A DNA stretch of 13,037 bases, from assembly GCA_020024855.1 (NCBI GenBank), contig JAHHTB010000044.1, positions 1-13,037 on the forward strand, written 5' to 3'. Shown here in pieces: positions 8,827 to 13,037 of this stretch (its first letter is position 1; every line of letters starts with the position of its first letter). The stretch is from Fusobacterium sp. Its GTDB lineage: Bacteria > Fusobacteriota > Fusobacteriia > Fusobacteriales > Fusobacteriaceae. The notes beneath the pieces were generated by a model. That model was not told the DNA's origin. It worked only from the letters and a program-made list of their open reading frames with translations, and did no database searches. The position numbers were made by a program, and so were the translations under genes.

Positions 8827-8877
8827 TTTCTTTTCCCCCTTAAAAATATAAATTATTTAATATCTAAAAATTTTAAT

Positions 8878-8908
8878 AAAAAAAAGACAACCTTGTTAGG
8901 TTGTCTTT
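8878..8908 (-). terminator. Intrinsic terminator between the livJ promoter and livJ
   Basis: An 11-bp perfect stem (8883-8893 with 8898-8908; arms AAAGACAACCT and its complement) with a four-base loop, followed on the - strand by eight T (8885 down to 8878, partly in the stem). It ends transcripts from the small peptide gene at 8974-9117. Because the best promoter for livJ (8925-8953) lies before it, it may also attenuate livJ. Confidence 0.85.
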
Positions 8909-8924
8909 AAATTAAATTGACTAA

Positions 8925-8953
8925 ATTATAATATTCTATTTTTTCATAAACAA
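8925..8953 (-). promoter_or_regulatory. Predicted sigma-70-type promoter upstream of livJ
   Basis: On the - strand: TTGTTT (-35, 8948-8953), a 17-base spacer and a perfect TATAAT (-10, 8925-8930). A start near 8918 would give a leader of about 92 bases that includes the terminator hairpin. I found no comparably good promoter between that hairpin and the livJ ribosome binding site. Confidence 0.6.
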
Positions 8954-8981
8954 AAATTATTAAAAAATTTAGTTTATGAAA
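8942..8981. repeat. 10-bp inverted repeat overlapping the livJ -35 region
   Basis: TTTCATAAAC (8942-8951) and its exact reverse complement (8972-8981) lie 30 bases apart, about three helical turns. One arm covers part of the -35 box and spacer of the livJ promoter; the other runs into the 3' end of the small peptide gene. There is no U-tract after it on either strand, so it is not a terminator. It could be an operator. AT-richness makes chance occurrence possible. Confidence 0.4.
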
Positions 8982-9117
8982 GTATAAAATTATGTATAAA
9001 TAAAGGCAATGAAATATTTTCGCAATTTTCCCTAACAAATTTATTTGCATATTTAATTGTGCTTATTATCATTATTATGGCACATATGACAAATATTATG
9101 CTAAGTATTACGAACAT
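8974..9117 (-). CDS. Small single-helix membrane peptide, 47 residues, function unknown
   Basis: I do not recognise this protein. It starts at the ATG at 9117 (MFVILSIIFV), preceded by the strong SD AAGGAGGGA (9121-9129). An in-frame ATG upstream at 9171 has no SD, and it lies upstream of the -10 box of the gene's own promoter, so it is unlikely. One long hydrophobic helix (about residues 2-21) is followed by a short tail with basic and acidic residues (KYANKFVRENCENIS) and a hydrophobic end. It could be an orphan small membrane protein, a toxin-like peptide or a regulator of a neighbouring membrane protein. No antitoxin RNA or partner gene is evident. It has its own promoter (9160-9188) and terminator (8878-8908), making a transcript of about 275 bases. 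The SD and promoter are the main evidence that it is real. Confidence 0.6.
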   Translation of the reverse strand: MFVILSIIFVICAIIMIISTIKYANKFVRENCENISLPLFIHNFILS

Positions 9118-9159
9118 ATTTCCCTCCTTATTAAATCTTTGATATCTATCGTTGAAGTA

Positions 9160-9188
9160 AGTATAAAACAAAATAAGAAAAAATGCAA
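9160..9188 (-). promoter_or_regulatory. Predicted promoter of the 47-residue peptide gene
   Basis: On the - strand: TTGCAT (-35, 9183-9188), a 17-base spacer and TATACT (-10, 9160-9165), placing the start near 9153 and the ribosome binding site about 25 bases further on. It begins just past the marC-family stop codon. Confidence 0.55.
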
Positions 9189-9205
9189 GAAAAATTTAAA
9201 AATTT

Positions 9206-9826
9206 TTATCTATTTTTAATAATTACCTCAAGAACTCCTGAGATAAAGATTCTAACTCCAATAGACATTATGAATACTTGCATGACTCTTGAAAGAATAT
9301 AAAGAACAAGTTTTCCAAGTAATTTTTCAAGAAAAGTTCCAATATAAAGGATAAATCCAATGACAGTAAAAGCAATTACAAGAGAAAGAGTACTTTGTAC
9401 GATTCCAGTTTGTGATTTTACAATAAGCATAGTAGCCAAACTTCCTGGACCAACCATCATAGGAAATGCCATAGGAATAACTCCCTGTTTAACTTGTTCC
9501 TCAGATGATAGAGAAAGTAAATCATTATCTTTTGCTTTTTTTGGTGGAAATAAAATATTTCTAAAAGCTAAACCAGCAAGAAGAAATCCTCCAGCAATTC
9601 TAAGTTCTTTCATTTCAATTTTATAAAGATTTTTCATAAGAAATTCACCAACAAAACCAAAGATAAGCATGATAAAAAATCCTGTAAAGGCTATTGTTTT
9701 AAAAAGTTTTGCTCTAATATCTTTATCCATACCATCACTCATACTAACAAAAAGAGGAACATTTCCAAATGGATTAAGAATAGCAATTAAAGTTAAAGCA
9801 TCTGCAATTACATTATGAAAAAACAT
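9206..9826 (-). CDS. MarC family integral membrane protein
   Basis: A 206-residue protein with about six membrane helices. The opening helix with LIAILNPFGNVPLF is the MarC/UPF0056 signature, and the length fits the family. The start chosen is the ATG at 9826, which has GGGAGGG (9834-9840) seven bases upstream. A longer frame open to 9934 would begin before the promoter's -10 box and adds a hydrophobic, low-complexity N-terminus, so it was rejected. Despite the name (multiple antibiotic resistance C), E. coli MarC was shown not to confer resistance. The family resembles transporters of the LysE type, and its substrate is unknown. It is transcribed alone from a good promoter (9902-9930) and does not overlap its neighbours. 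Confidence 0.88.
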   Translation of the reverse strand: MFFHNVIADALTLIAILNPFGNVPLFVSMSDGMDKDIRAKLFKTIAFTGFFIMLIFGFVGEFLMKNLYKIEMKELRIAGGFLLAGLAFRNILFPPKKAKDNDLLSLSSEEQVKQGVIPMAFPMMVGPGSLATMLIVKSQTGIVQSTLSLVIAFTVIGFILYIGTFLEKLLGKLVLYILSRVMQVFIMSIGVRIFISGVLEVIIKNR

Positions 9827-9901
9827 ATCAATACCCTCCCTAAATAAAAATATAAAAAAAATAAATATATTAAATAATATGTATATATGTTTAGCGTTTA
9901 C

Positions 9902-9930
9902 ATAATAGTACAATTCTATTAAAATGTCTA
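9902..9930 (-). promoter_or_regulatory. Predicted promoter of the MarC-family gene
   Basis: On the - strand: TAGACA (-35, 9925-9930), a 17-base spacer and TATTAT (-10, 9902-9907), each one mismatch from consensus. The start would be near 9895, giving a leader of about 69 bases before ATG 9826. This position rules out the longer MarC start at 9934. Confidence 0.65.
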
Positions 9931-9997
9931 GCAAAAAACATAAGTATTACTTTTTTGTATAATAAAGATAAAAATAGTTAAAATAAAATATATATAC

Positions 9998-10034
9998 AAA
10001 AAATAAAAAAGCTGTTGTTTTTAGAACAACAGCT
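9998..10034 (-). terminator. Intrinsic terminator of cbiK
   Basis: A 10-bp perfect stem (10010-10019 with 10025-10034; AGCTGTTGTT and complement), a five-base loop, then on the - strand a near-continuous T-tract (10009 to 9998, one interruption). It starts 11 bases past the cbiK stop codon. Confidence 0.92.
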
Positions 10035-10044
10035 AGAAATTTAA

Positions 10045-10968
10045 TTAATCTTTTTGTGTACTATAAAAAAGTTTTTTAGAGATCATATCTTCTTTTTTAT
10101 TTTCAAGCATAAATTTTGCATGATCTATAAATATTTCTCTAATGTCTTTAATCATTCCAAGACTAACAAGTTTTACATCAACAGTAAACCCTTCTTTTTC
10201 TAAATCTTCTTTCCAATCAACAGCAATATCATTATTAGCATGGTCTCCAGCAACAAACATAAAAGGCATAAGAACAACTTTTTTTATTCCATCTTTTTTT
10301 AGTCCTTTTACAACATCATCAAATTCAGGATATCCTTCAATAGTTCCAACATAGAATTTATATCCCATAGCTTTTGCTGTATAATCCATAGCAGGATAAG
10401 TAGCATTTCCACTATCATGTGTTCCATGTCCAACAAGAACAACTGCTTCATCTTTTTCAAGTTTACCAGTTTCTTTGTTTAGAATTTCAGCAACAGCTTT
10501 ATAGTCTTCAGAAGTTGTAAGAAGAGCAGATCCTATTCTAATTTCTTTAAATTTATCCTTATACATATCAAGTTGTTGTTCAAGAGTTTTAGCTTCTACA
10601 CCATTAATAATATTTGTAGGTTGAACAATAAGATGAGTGTAACCTTCAGCAACAAGTTTATCAAGAGCTTCAGCAGGATTATCTTTTACAATTCCTCTTT
10701 CTTTTAATCTTCTCATAATAATTCTTGAAGTGTAAGCTTCTCTAACTTCCATTTTAGGAAATTCTTTTTTCGCTTCAGCATTTACAGCATCAATAGTGTT
10801 TGCTCTGGTGTCGTCAAAGGTAGTTCCAAAGTGTACCATAAGAACAGATGCCTTATCATTTTTTTCCATTGTTTTGTAAAAATCAGACTTCACAAATCCC
10901 CCCTCTTCACCTGATGCACCTACAGAAATAGTAGCTGTAAGCATAAGTGTTGCAAGTAATTTTTTCAT
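10045..10968 (-). CDS. cbiK: Sirohydrochlorin cobaltochelatase with signal peptide (CbiK, exported form)
   Basis: A 307-residue class II chelatase. The start is ATG 10968, with AGGAGG (10975-10980) six bases before it; the in-frame ATG at 10983 overlaps that SD and was rejected. Residues 1 to about 20 (MKKLLATLML..., then VGASG) look like a cleavable Sec signal peptide. The mature part shows VHFGTT, H181 in GHGTHDSGN, GTIEGYP and H243 in GDHANND. The H181-H243 spacing of 62 equals that of the two metal-binding histidines of Salmonella CbiK (145 and 207), and E125 in NGVEA fits its metal-binding Glu89 at the same offset. CbiK inserts cobalt into sirohydrochlorin in anaerobic B12 synthesis. A periplasmic form is known in Desulfovibrio (CbiKP). 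A cobalamin riboswitch precedes the gene. Another metal or tetrapyrrole, or a transport role, is possible for an exported form. Confidence 0.9.
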   Translation of the reverse strand: MKKLLATLMLTATISVGASGEEGGFVKSDFYKTMEKNDKASVLMVHFGTTFDDTRANTIDAVNAEAKKEFPKMEVREAYTSRIIMRRLKERGIVKDNPAEALDKLVAEGYTHLIVQPTNIINGVEAKTLEQQLDMYKDKFKEIRIGSALLTTSEDYKAVAEILNKETGKLEKDEAVVLVGHGTHDSGNATYPAMDYTAKAMGYKFYVGTIEGYPEFDDVVKGLKKDGIKKVVLMPFMFVAGDHANNDIAVDWKEDLEKEGFTVDVKLVSLGMIKDIREIFIDHAKFMLENKKEDMISKKLFYSTQKD

Positions 10969-10974
10969 AAAAAA

Positions 10975-10980
10975 CCTCCT
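10975..10980 (-). promoter_or_regulatory. cbiK ribosome binding site
   Basis: Perfect AGGAGG, six bases before ATG 10968; it decides the start. It is also a candidate target of riboswitch control. The arm TTTCCT (10991-10996, - strand sense) can pair with all six of its bases if two G-U pairs are allowed, in competition with its own hairpin at 10991-11007. Confidence 0.8.
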
Positions 10981-11078
10981 CATAAAATTTAGGAAATAAA
11001 ATTTCCTATTAAAATTGAGAGAAGTTCATGACTAAAAAAGTCATTACCTCTCCTGTCCTCGCAGGTAGTAAATATATA

Positions 11079-11236
11079 TTTTTATAGCAGGTCTCCTGAT
11101 TTAGAATCATTTTACTAATAGCCCTTCCCAAAGATAAAATCTTCAGTGGTATTCTACTTTCATCCTCATCACAGTGGCGGGACCATGGAAGAATTTCACT
11201 TCGCTTCCCTTTTAACTACTATGTAGACTATAAAAA
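11079..11236 (-). promoter_or_regulatory. Cobalamin (B12) riboswitch aptamer
   Basis: On the - strand the region holds the B12 box AAATCAGGAGACCTGC (11087-11102) and the GCCACTGT core (11171-11178), with AAAAGGGAAG near the 5' end. A 9-bp closing P1 helix can form between 11228-11236 (TTTTTATAG) and 11079-11087 (CTATAAAAA). Order and spacing match the cobalamin aptamer. It should bind adenosylcobalamin or a related cobamide and lower cbiK expression when B12 is plentiful. Downstream, before the gene, are a CCTG/CAGG stem-loop, a longer hairpin ending in CTCTC and the AGGAAAT/ATTTCCT hairpin. None has a strong U-tract, so control at translation seems more likely than termination, but this is inferred. 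The whole gene-free stretch 10969-11297 is accounted for by this leader. Confidence 0.93.
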
Positions 11237-11286
11237 TTTTTATATAGAGCTAAGAAAAATAGATAGTATTTAAACTCAGCTAATAT

Positions 11287-11314
11287 ATTATATAGATTTA
11301 AATGAAAAATTCAA
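11287..11314 (-). promoter_or_regulatory. Predicted promoter of the riboswitch-cbiK transcript
   Basis: On the - strand: TTGAAT (-35, 11309-11314), a 16-base spacer and a perfect TATAAT (-10, 11287-11292). The -35 box lies inside the last codons of holA. A start near 11280 gives a leader of about 310 bases, beginning with a possible 7-bp stem (11275-11281 with 11248-11254, one G-U). Confidence 0.6.
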
Positions 11315-12290
11315 GAATAAATTTTTCCATTCCAAGTATCTCTTCAATTTGTCCTATTTTAATTTTATATTCAATAATAAGTGTATCTTTCATTTTTTTC
11401 TTATAAAAATCTATTGGGTACAAATCAAGATATTTAAATTTTAAAAATAAAGGATATTCAGCAGTTGATTTAAAAGCATTTATTTTAAAATTATTTTTTA
11501 TATTTGGATAAATATCAGCTTTAAATTTATTGTAAGAAACAGATGGTCCAATTATTCCTCTTATAGATAGATCTTTTAATTTAAAAAGAGTTGAAAGTTC
11601 TTCACTTAAAATATTAAGAAATAGCATATAATTTTTTTCAGCTCTTAAGTGTTCAATAAGATCTTTAGAATTTTTATTGTATATAAAATTTTCTGTTAAT
11701 TTATAAAGATTATATTCTGTATTTACAGAAAGTATGTGTTTAACTTTTTCTAATTTAAAAGGTTCTCCATTTAAAAAGTTTTCAATTTTAGCTATCTCAT
11801 TTTTTATTTTTAGAAAATCTTCTCCAACCATTTCAATAAATTTTTCAGCTTCATATTCAGAGCAATTTAATTTTTTTTCTACGAAAAATTGAAGGGATTT
11901 TTTTTCAGATTCTTTTCTAGCAACTAAAGGTTTTGCAATAGCCTCAAGATTTTTCATAGTAAGAGCTTTTTCAAGAGGATTTACGGTTTTTCCATAATCA
12001 TTAAGCTCTTCTTCATATATTAAAATTATAATTTTTTGTGAATAGTTAAATTCTGCTAAAGATTTTATAAAATTGTTAAGCCCTTTCATTTTTTCCATTC
12101 TTTTAATAACAATAAGAGATTTTGGAATAAACATAGAGTTTGTAGAAAGAGCTTGAAAAATATTATCTGTTTCATCTTGAGTTATATCAAAATGCTGTTC
12201 AGGTATATTTGGATTTTCATCTTTTATTTTTTTTAAAAGTTCTTCATATTTTAATTGTAAGGGAATATCCCCATATAAAAAGTAAACCAA
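11298..12290 (-). CDS. holA: DNA polymerase III delta subunit
   Basis: A 330-residue clamp-loader subunit. The N-terminus (VYFLYGDIPLQLKYEELLKKI) is the delta signature: a nucleotide-binding-like fold without a working Walker A loop. The segment with SMFIPKSLIVIKRMEKM is the usual strand-helix region of domain I, and the EAEKFIEMVGEDFLKIKNEIAKIENF stretch (about 150-175) belongs to the small helical domain, followed by the all-helical collar domain. In the clamp loader, delta opens the beta sliding clamp. The start is a TTG (12288-12290) seven bases after a perfect AAGGAGG (12298-12304). No terminator is visible before the downstream riboswitch promoter, so some read-through into the cbiK leader is possible. 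It diverges from the flavodoxin gene. Length is normal for the family. Confidence 0.88.
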   Translation of the reverse strand: MVYFLYGDIPLQLKYEELLKKIKDENPNIPEQHFDITQDETDNIFQALSTNSMFIPKSLIVIKRMEKMKGLNNFIKSLAEFNYSQKIIILIYEEELNDYGKTVNPLEKALTMKNLEAIAKPLVARKESEKKSLQFFVEKKLNCSEYEAEKFIEMVGEDFLKIKNEIAKIENFLNGEPFKLEKVKHILSVNTEYNLYKLTENFIYNKNSKDLIEHLRAEKNYMLFLNILSEELSTLFKLKDLSIRGIIGPSVSYNKFKADIYPNIKNNFKINAFKSTAEYPLFLKFKYLDLYPIDFYKKKMKDTLIIEYKIKIGQIEEILGMEKFILEFFI

Positions 12291-12297
12291 GATAGTT

Positions 12298-12304
12298 CCT
12301 CCTT
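12298..12304 (-). promoter_or_regulatory. holA ribosome binding site (supports a TTG start)
   Basis: AAGGAGG on the - strand, seven bases from the TTG at 12290. No ATG or GTG at a better distance exists in frame, and the next residues (VYFLYGD) match the normal delta N-terminus. Confidence 0.8.
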
Positions 12305-12321
12305 AAAATTTCCATATAATT

Positions 12322-12330
12322 ATTATATCA
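12322..12330 (-). promoter_or_regulatory. Predicted extended -10 promoter of holA
   Basis: On the - strand TGATATAAT, an extended -10 (TGn before a perfect TATAAT at 12322-12327). No good -35 box is present at 17 bases (CAACCT), as is common for extended -10 promoters. The start would be near 12315. Confidence 0.5.
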
Positions 12331-12402
12331 TAAAATATATTCTTAGGTTGAAAAATAAAATAATAAAAAATTTTTACACTTTTAGTATTTTTTACGTCTA
12401 TA

Positions 12403-12411
12403 TGATATAAT
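12403..12411 (+). promoter_or_regulatory. Predicted extended -10 promoter of the flavodoxin gene
   Basis: On the + strand TGATATAAT (perfect TATAAT at 12406-12411) with a weak -35 (TAGTAT, 17 bases upstream). A start near 12418 would leave about 33 bases before the ATG at 12451. The same 11 bases, TATGATATAAT, occur in inverted orientation in the holA promoter. Confidence 0.55.
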
Positions 12412-12450
12412 TATTTTTTAAGTTATGATAAAAATTAGGAGGGTAGTATA

Positions 12451-12939
12451 ATGAAAATAGGAATTTTCTATGGAAGTACAACAGGTGTTACTAAAAAAGT
12501 AGCAGAAAGAGTAGGAGAACTTTTAGAGGCTAATGTAATGAATGTTTCTGAAATAGAAAATAAAATTGATGATTATGATGTGCTTATTTTTGCAACATCA
12601 AGTTGGAATCATGGAGATGTTCAAAAAAGTTGGGAAGGACATTTAAAATTTATTGGAAGTAAAGATTATCAAGGTAAAAAAGTTGCTTTAATAGGAGTAG
12701 GAGATCAAGAATTTTTTGGAAAAACTTTTGTTGATGGAATGTGTATTATTTATACGTATATAAAATATAATAATATAAAATTAATAGGTAGAACTTCGAT
12801 AGAGGGTTATAATTTTGAAGATTCAAGAAGTATTGAGAAAGGAAAATTTATAGGTCTTGCAATAGATGATAAAAATCAAAAAGATTTAACAGAAGAAAGA
12901 ATTGTAAACTGGGTAAATCAATTAAAAAGAGAAATATAG
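12451..12939 (+). CDS. fldA: Long-chain flavodoxin
   Basis: A 162-residue FMN-binding electron carrier of the cytoplasm. The phosphate loop GSTTGVT (8-14) binds the FMN phosphate, W52 in SSWNHGD is the usual aromatic residue on one face of the flavin, and GVGDQEFFG (82-90) is the second flavin loop. There the usual Tyr (Y94 in E. coli FldA) is Phe89. The insert of about 20 residues near 108-128 and the ending EGYNF-EDS, KFIGLAID, NQKDLTEERI place it with FldA-type long-chain flavodoxins. In anaerobes such proteins replace ferredoxin under low iron and serve pyruvate or ribonucleotide-reductase activation; which partner applies here is not shown. AGGAGGG (12437-12443) sets the start. Single-gene unit with its own promoter and terminator. 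Confidence 0.94.
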   Translation: MKIGIFYGSTTGVTKKVAERVGELLEANVMNVSEIENKIDDYDVLIFATSSWNHGDVQKSWEGHLKFIGSKDYQGKKVALIGVGDQEFFGKTFVDGMCIIYTYIKYNNIKLIGRTSIEGYNFEDSRSIEKGKFIGLAIDDKNQKDLTEERIVNWVNQLKREI

Positions 12940-12943
12940 GATA

Positions 12944-12987
12944 AAAAAAGCAATAAAGAGGTCTATAAATTAGACCTCTTTATTTTT
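12944..12987. terminator. Bidirectional intrinsic terminator after the flavodoxin gene
   Basis: A 14-bp perfect stem (12952-12965 with 12971-12984; AATAAAGAGGTCTA and complement) with a five-base loop. It is followed by TTTTT on the + strand and, on the - strand, by seven T (12949 to about 12943). The two-sided T-tracts suggest that a gene on the - strand converges from the right. Confidence 0.92.
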
Positions 12988-13015
12988 ATATCTATTATGG
13001 GGTTAATAGTAAAAA

Positions 13016-13037
13016 TTATTCAGATTTTATAAAAAGT
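13016..13037 (-). CDS. Possible 3' end of a converging gene (last codons only)
   Basis: On the - strand the frame entering from the right edge reads LFIKSE and then stops at TAA (13016-13018). With the bidirectional terminator 30 bases further on, this could be the tail of a gene lying outside the window. Seven codons are too few to identify anything, and the call rests on the terminator's symmetry. Confidence 0.2.

Noticed and set aside
8942..8981. The inverted repeat as terminator of the small peptide gene
   Set aside because: No U-tract follows it on either strand and its loop is 20 bases; the hairpin at 8878-8908 is a far better terminator.
9360..9626. Open frame on the + strand inside the MarC-family gene
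   Set aside because: Antisense shadow of a well-supported membrane protein gene; no SD or recognisable domain.
9206..9934. Longer MarC-family start at 9934
   Set aside because: It lies upstream of the -10 box of a good promoter (9902-9907), lacks an SD and adds low-complexity hydrophobic residues; ATG 9826 has GGGAGGG at the right distance.
10045..10983. Longer cbiK start at 10983
   Set aside because: That ATG overlaps the AGGAGG that serves ATG 10968, and the signal peptide begins at the latter.
11229..11244. 16-bp palindrome of A and T as a possible operator
   Set aside because: Half of it is the 5' strand of the riboswitch P1 helix, which explains its conservation better; the rest is AT-rich chance.
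1..13037. CRISPR array, tRNA, rRNA, insertion sequence or prophage remnant
   Set aside because: No regularly spaced repeats, no cloverleaf-like segment, no transposase or integrase frame, and no break in base or codon composition were seen.

Overview
The window is very AT-rich. It uses AGA for nearly all arginine and A/T-ending codons throughout, and most genes carry strong AGGAGG-type ribosome binding sites. It also encodes a pair of LptF/LptG permeases, which implies a diderm cell with an LPS-type outer membrane. Low GC plus a Gram-negative envelope points to Fusobacteriota, probably Fusobacterium or a close relative. This is inferred from composition and gene content; the species cannot be fixed from the sequence alone.

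Left part (1-7668, + strand): one tight transcription unit of eight genes with gaps of 3 to 37 bases. The order is an RlmI-type 23S rRNA cytosine-C5 methyltransferase (its first few codons lie off the left edge), CvpA, LptF, LptG, an M16 zinc peptidase, dUTPase, a RodA-type SEDS glycan polymerase and an RluA-family pseudouridine synthase. It ends at a perfect 13-bp terminator hairpin. The unit mixes envelope building (LPS export, wall elongation, CvpA) with ribosomal RNA modification and nucleotide hygiene. Its promoter lies outside the window.

Middle part (7675-9930, - strand): an ABC-transporter substrate-binding lipoprotein of the LivJ type with no transporter genes beside it, a previously unremarkable 47-residue one-helix membrane peptide with its own promoter and a strong ribosome binding site, and a MarC-family membrane protein. 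The stretch upstream of livJ holds a good promoter, an inverted repeat over its -35 box, and an intrinsic terminator placed between promoter and gene. This layout looks like attenuation.

Right-middle part (9998-11314, - strand): a cobalamin riboswitch (aptamer about 11079-11236, with its own promoter overlapping the end of holA) leads into cbiK, a sirohydrochlorin cobaltochelatase that carries a signal peptide and should therefore act outside the cytoplasm. The unit ends at a strong terminator.

Right part (11298-12987): holA (DNA polymerase III delta, TTG start, - strand) and a long-chain flavodoxin (+ strand) diverge from a 160-base region. Both extended -10 promoters there lie in an 11-bp inverted repeat. 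A 14-bp bidirectional terminator closes the flavodoxin gene; its symmetry and an open frame ending just past it hint at a converging gene off the right edge.

I saw no mobile element, CRISPR array, tRNA or rRNA. Most of the window is ordinary core genome. The best candidates for a second look are the livJ leader, the small membrane peptide, and the riboswitch-controlled exported chelatase.
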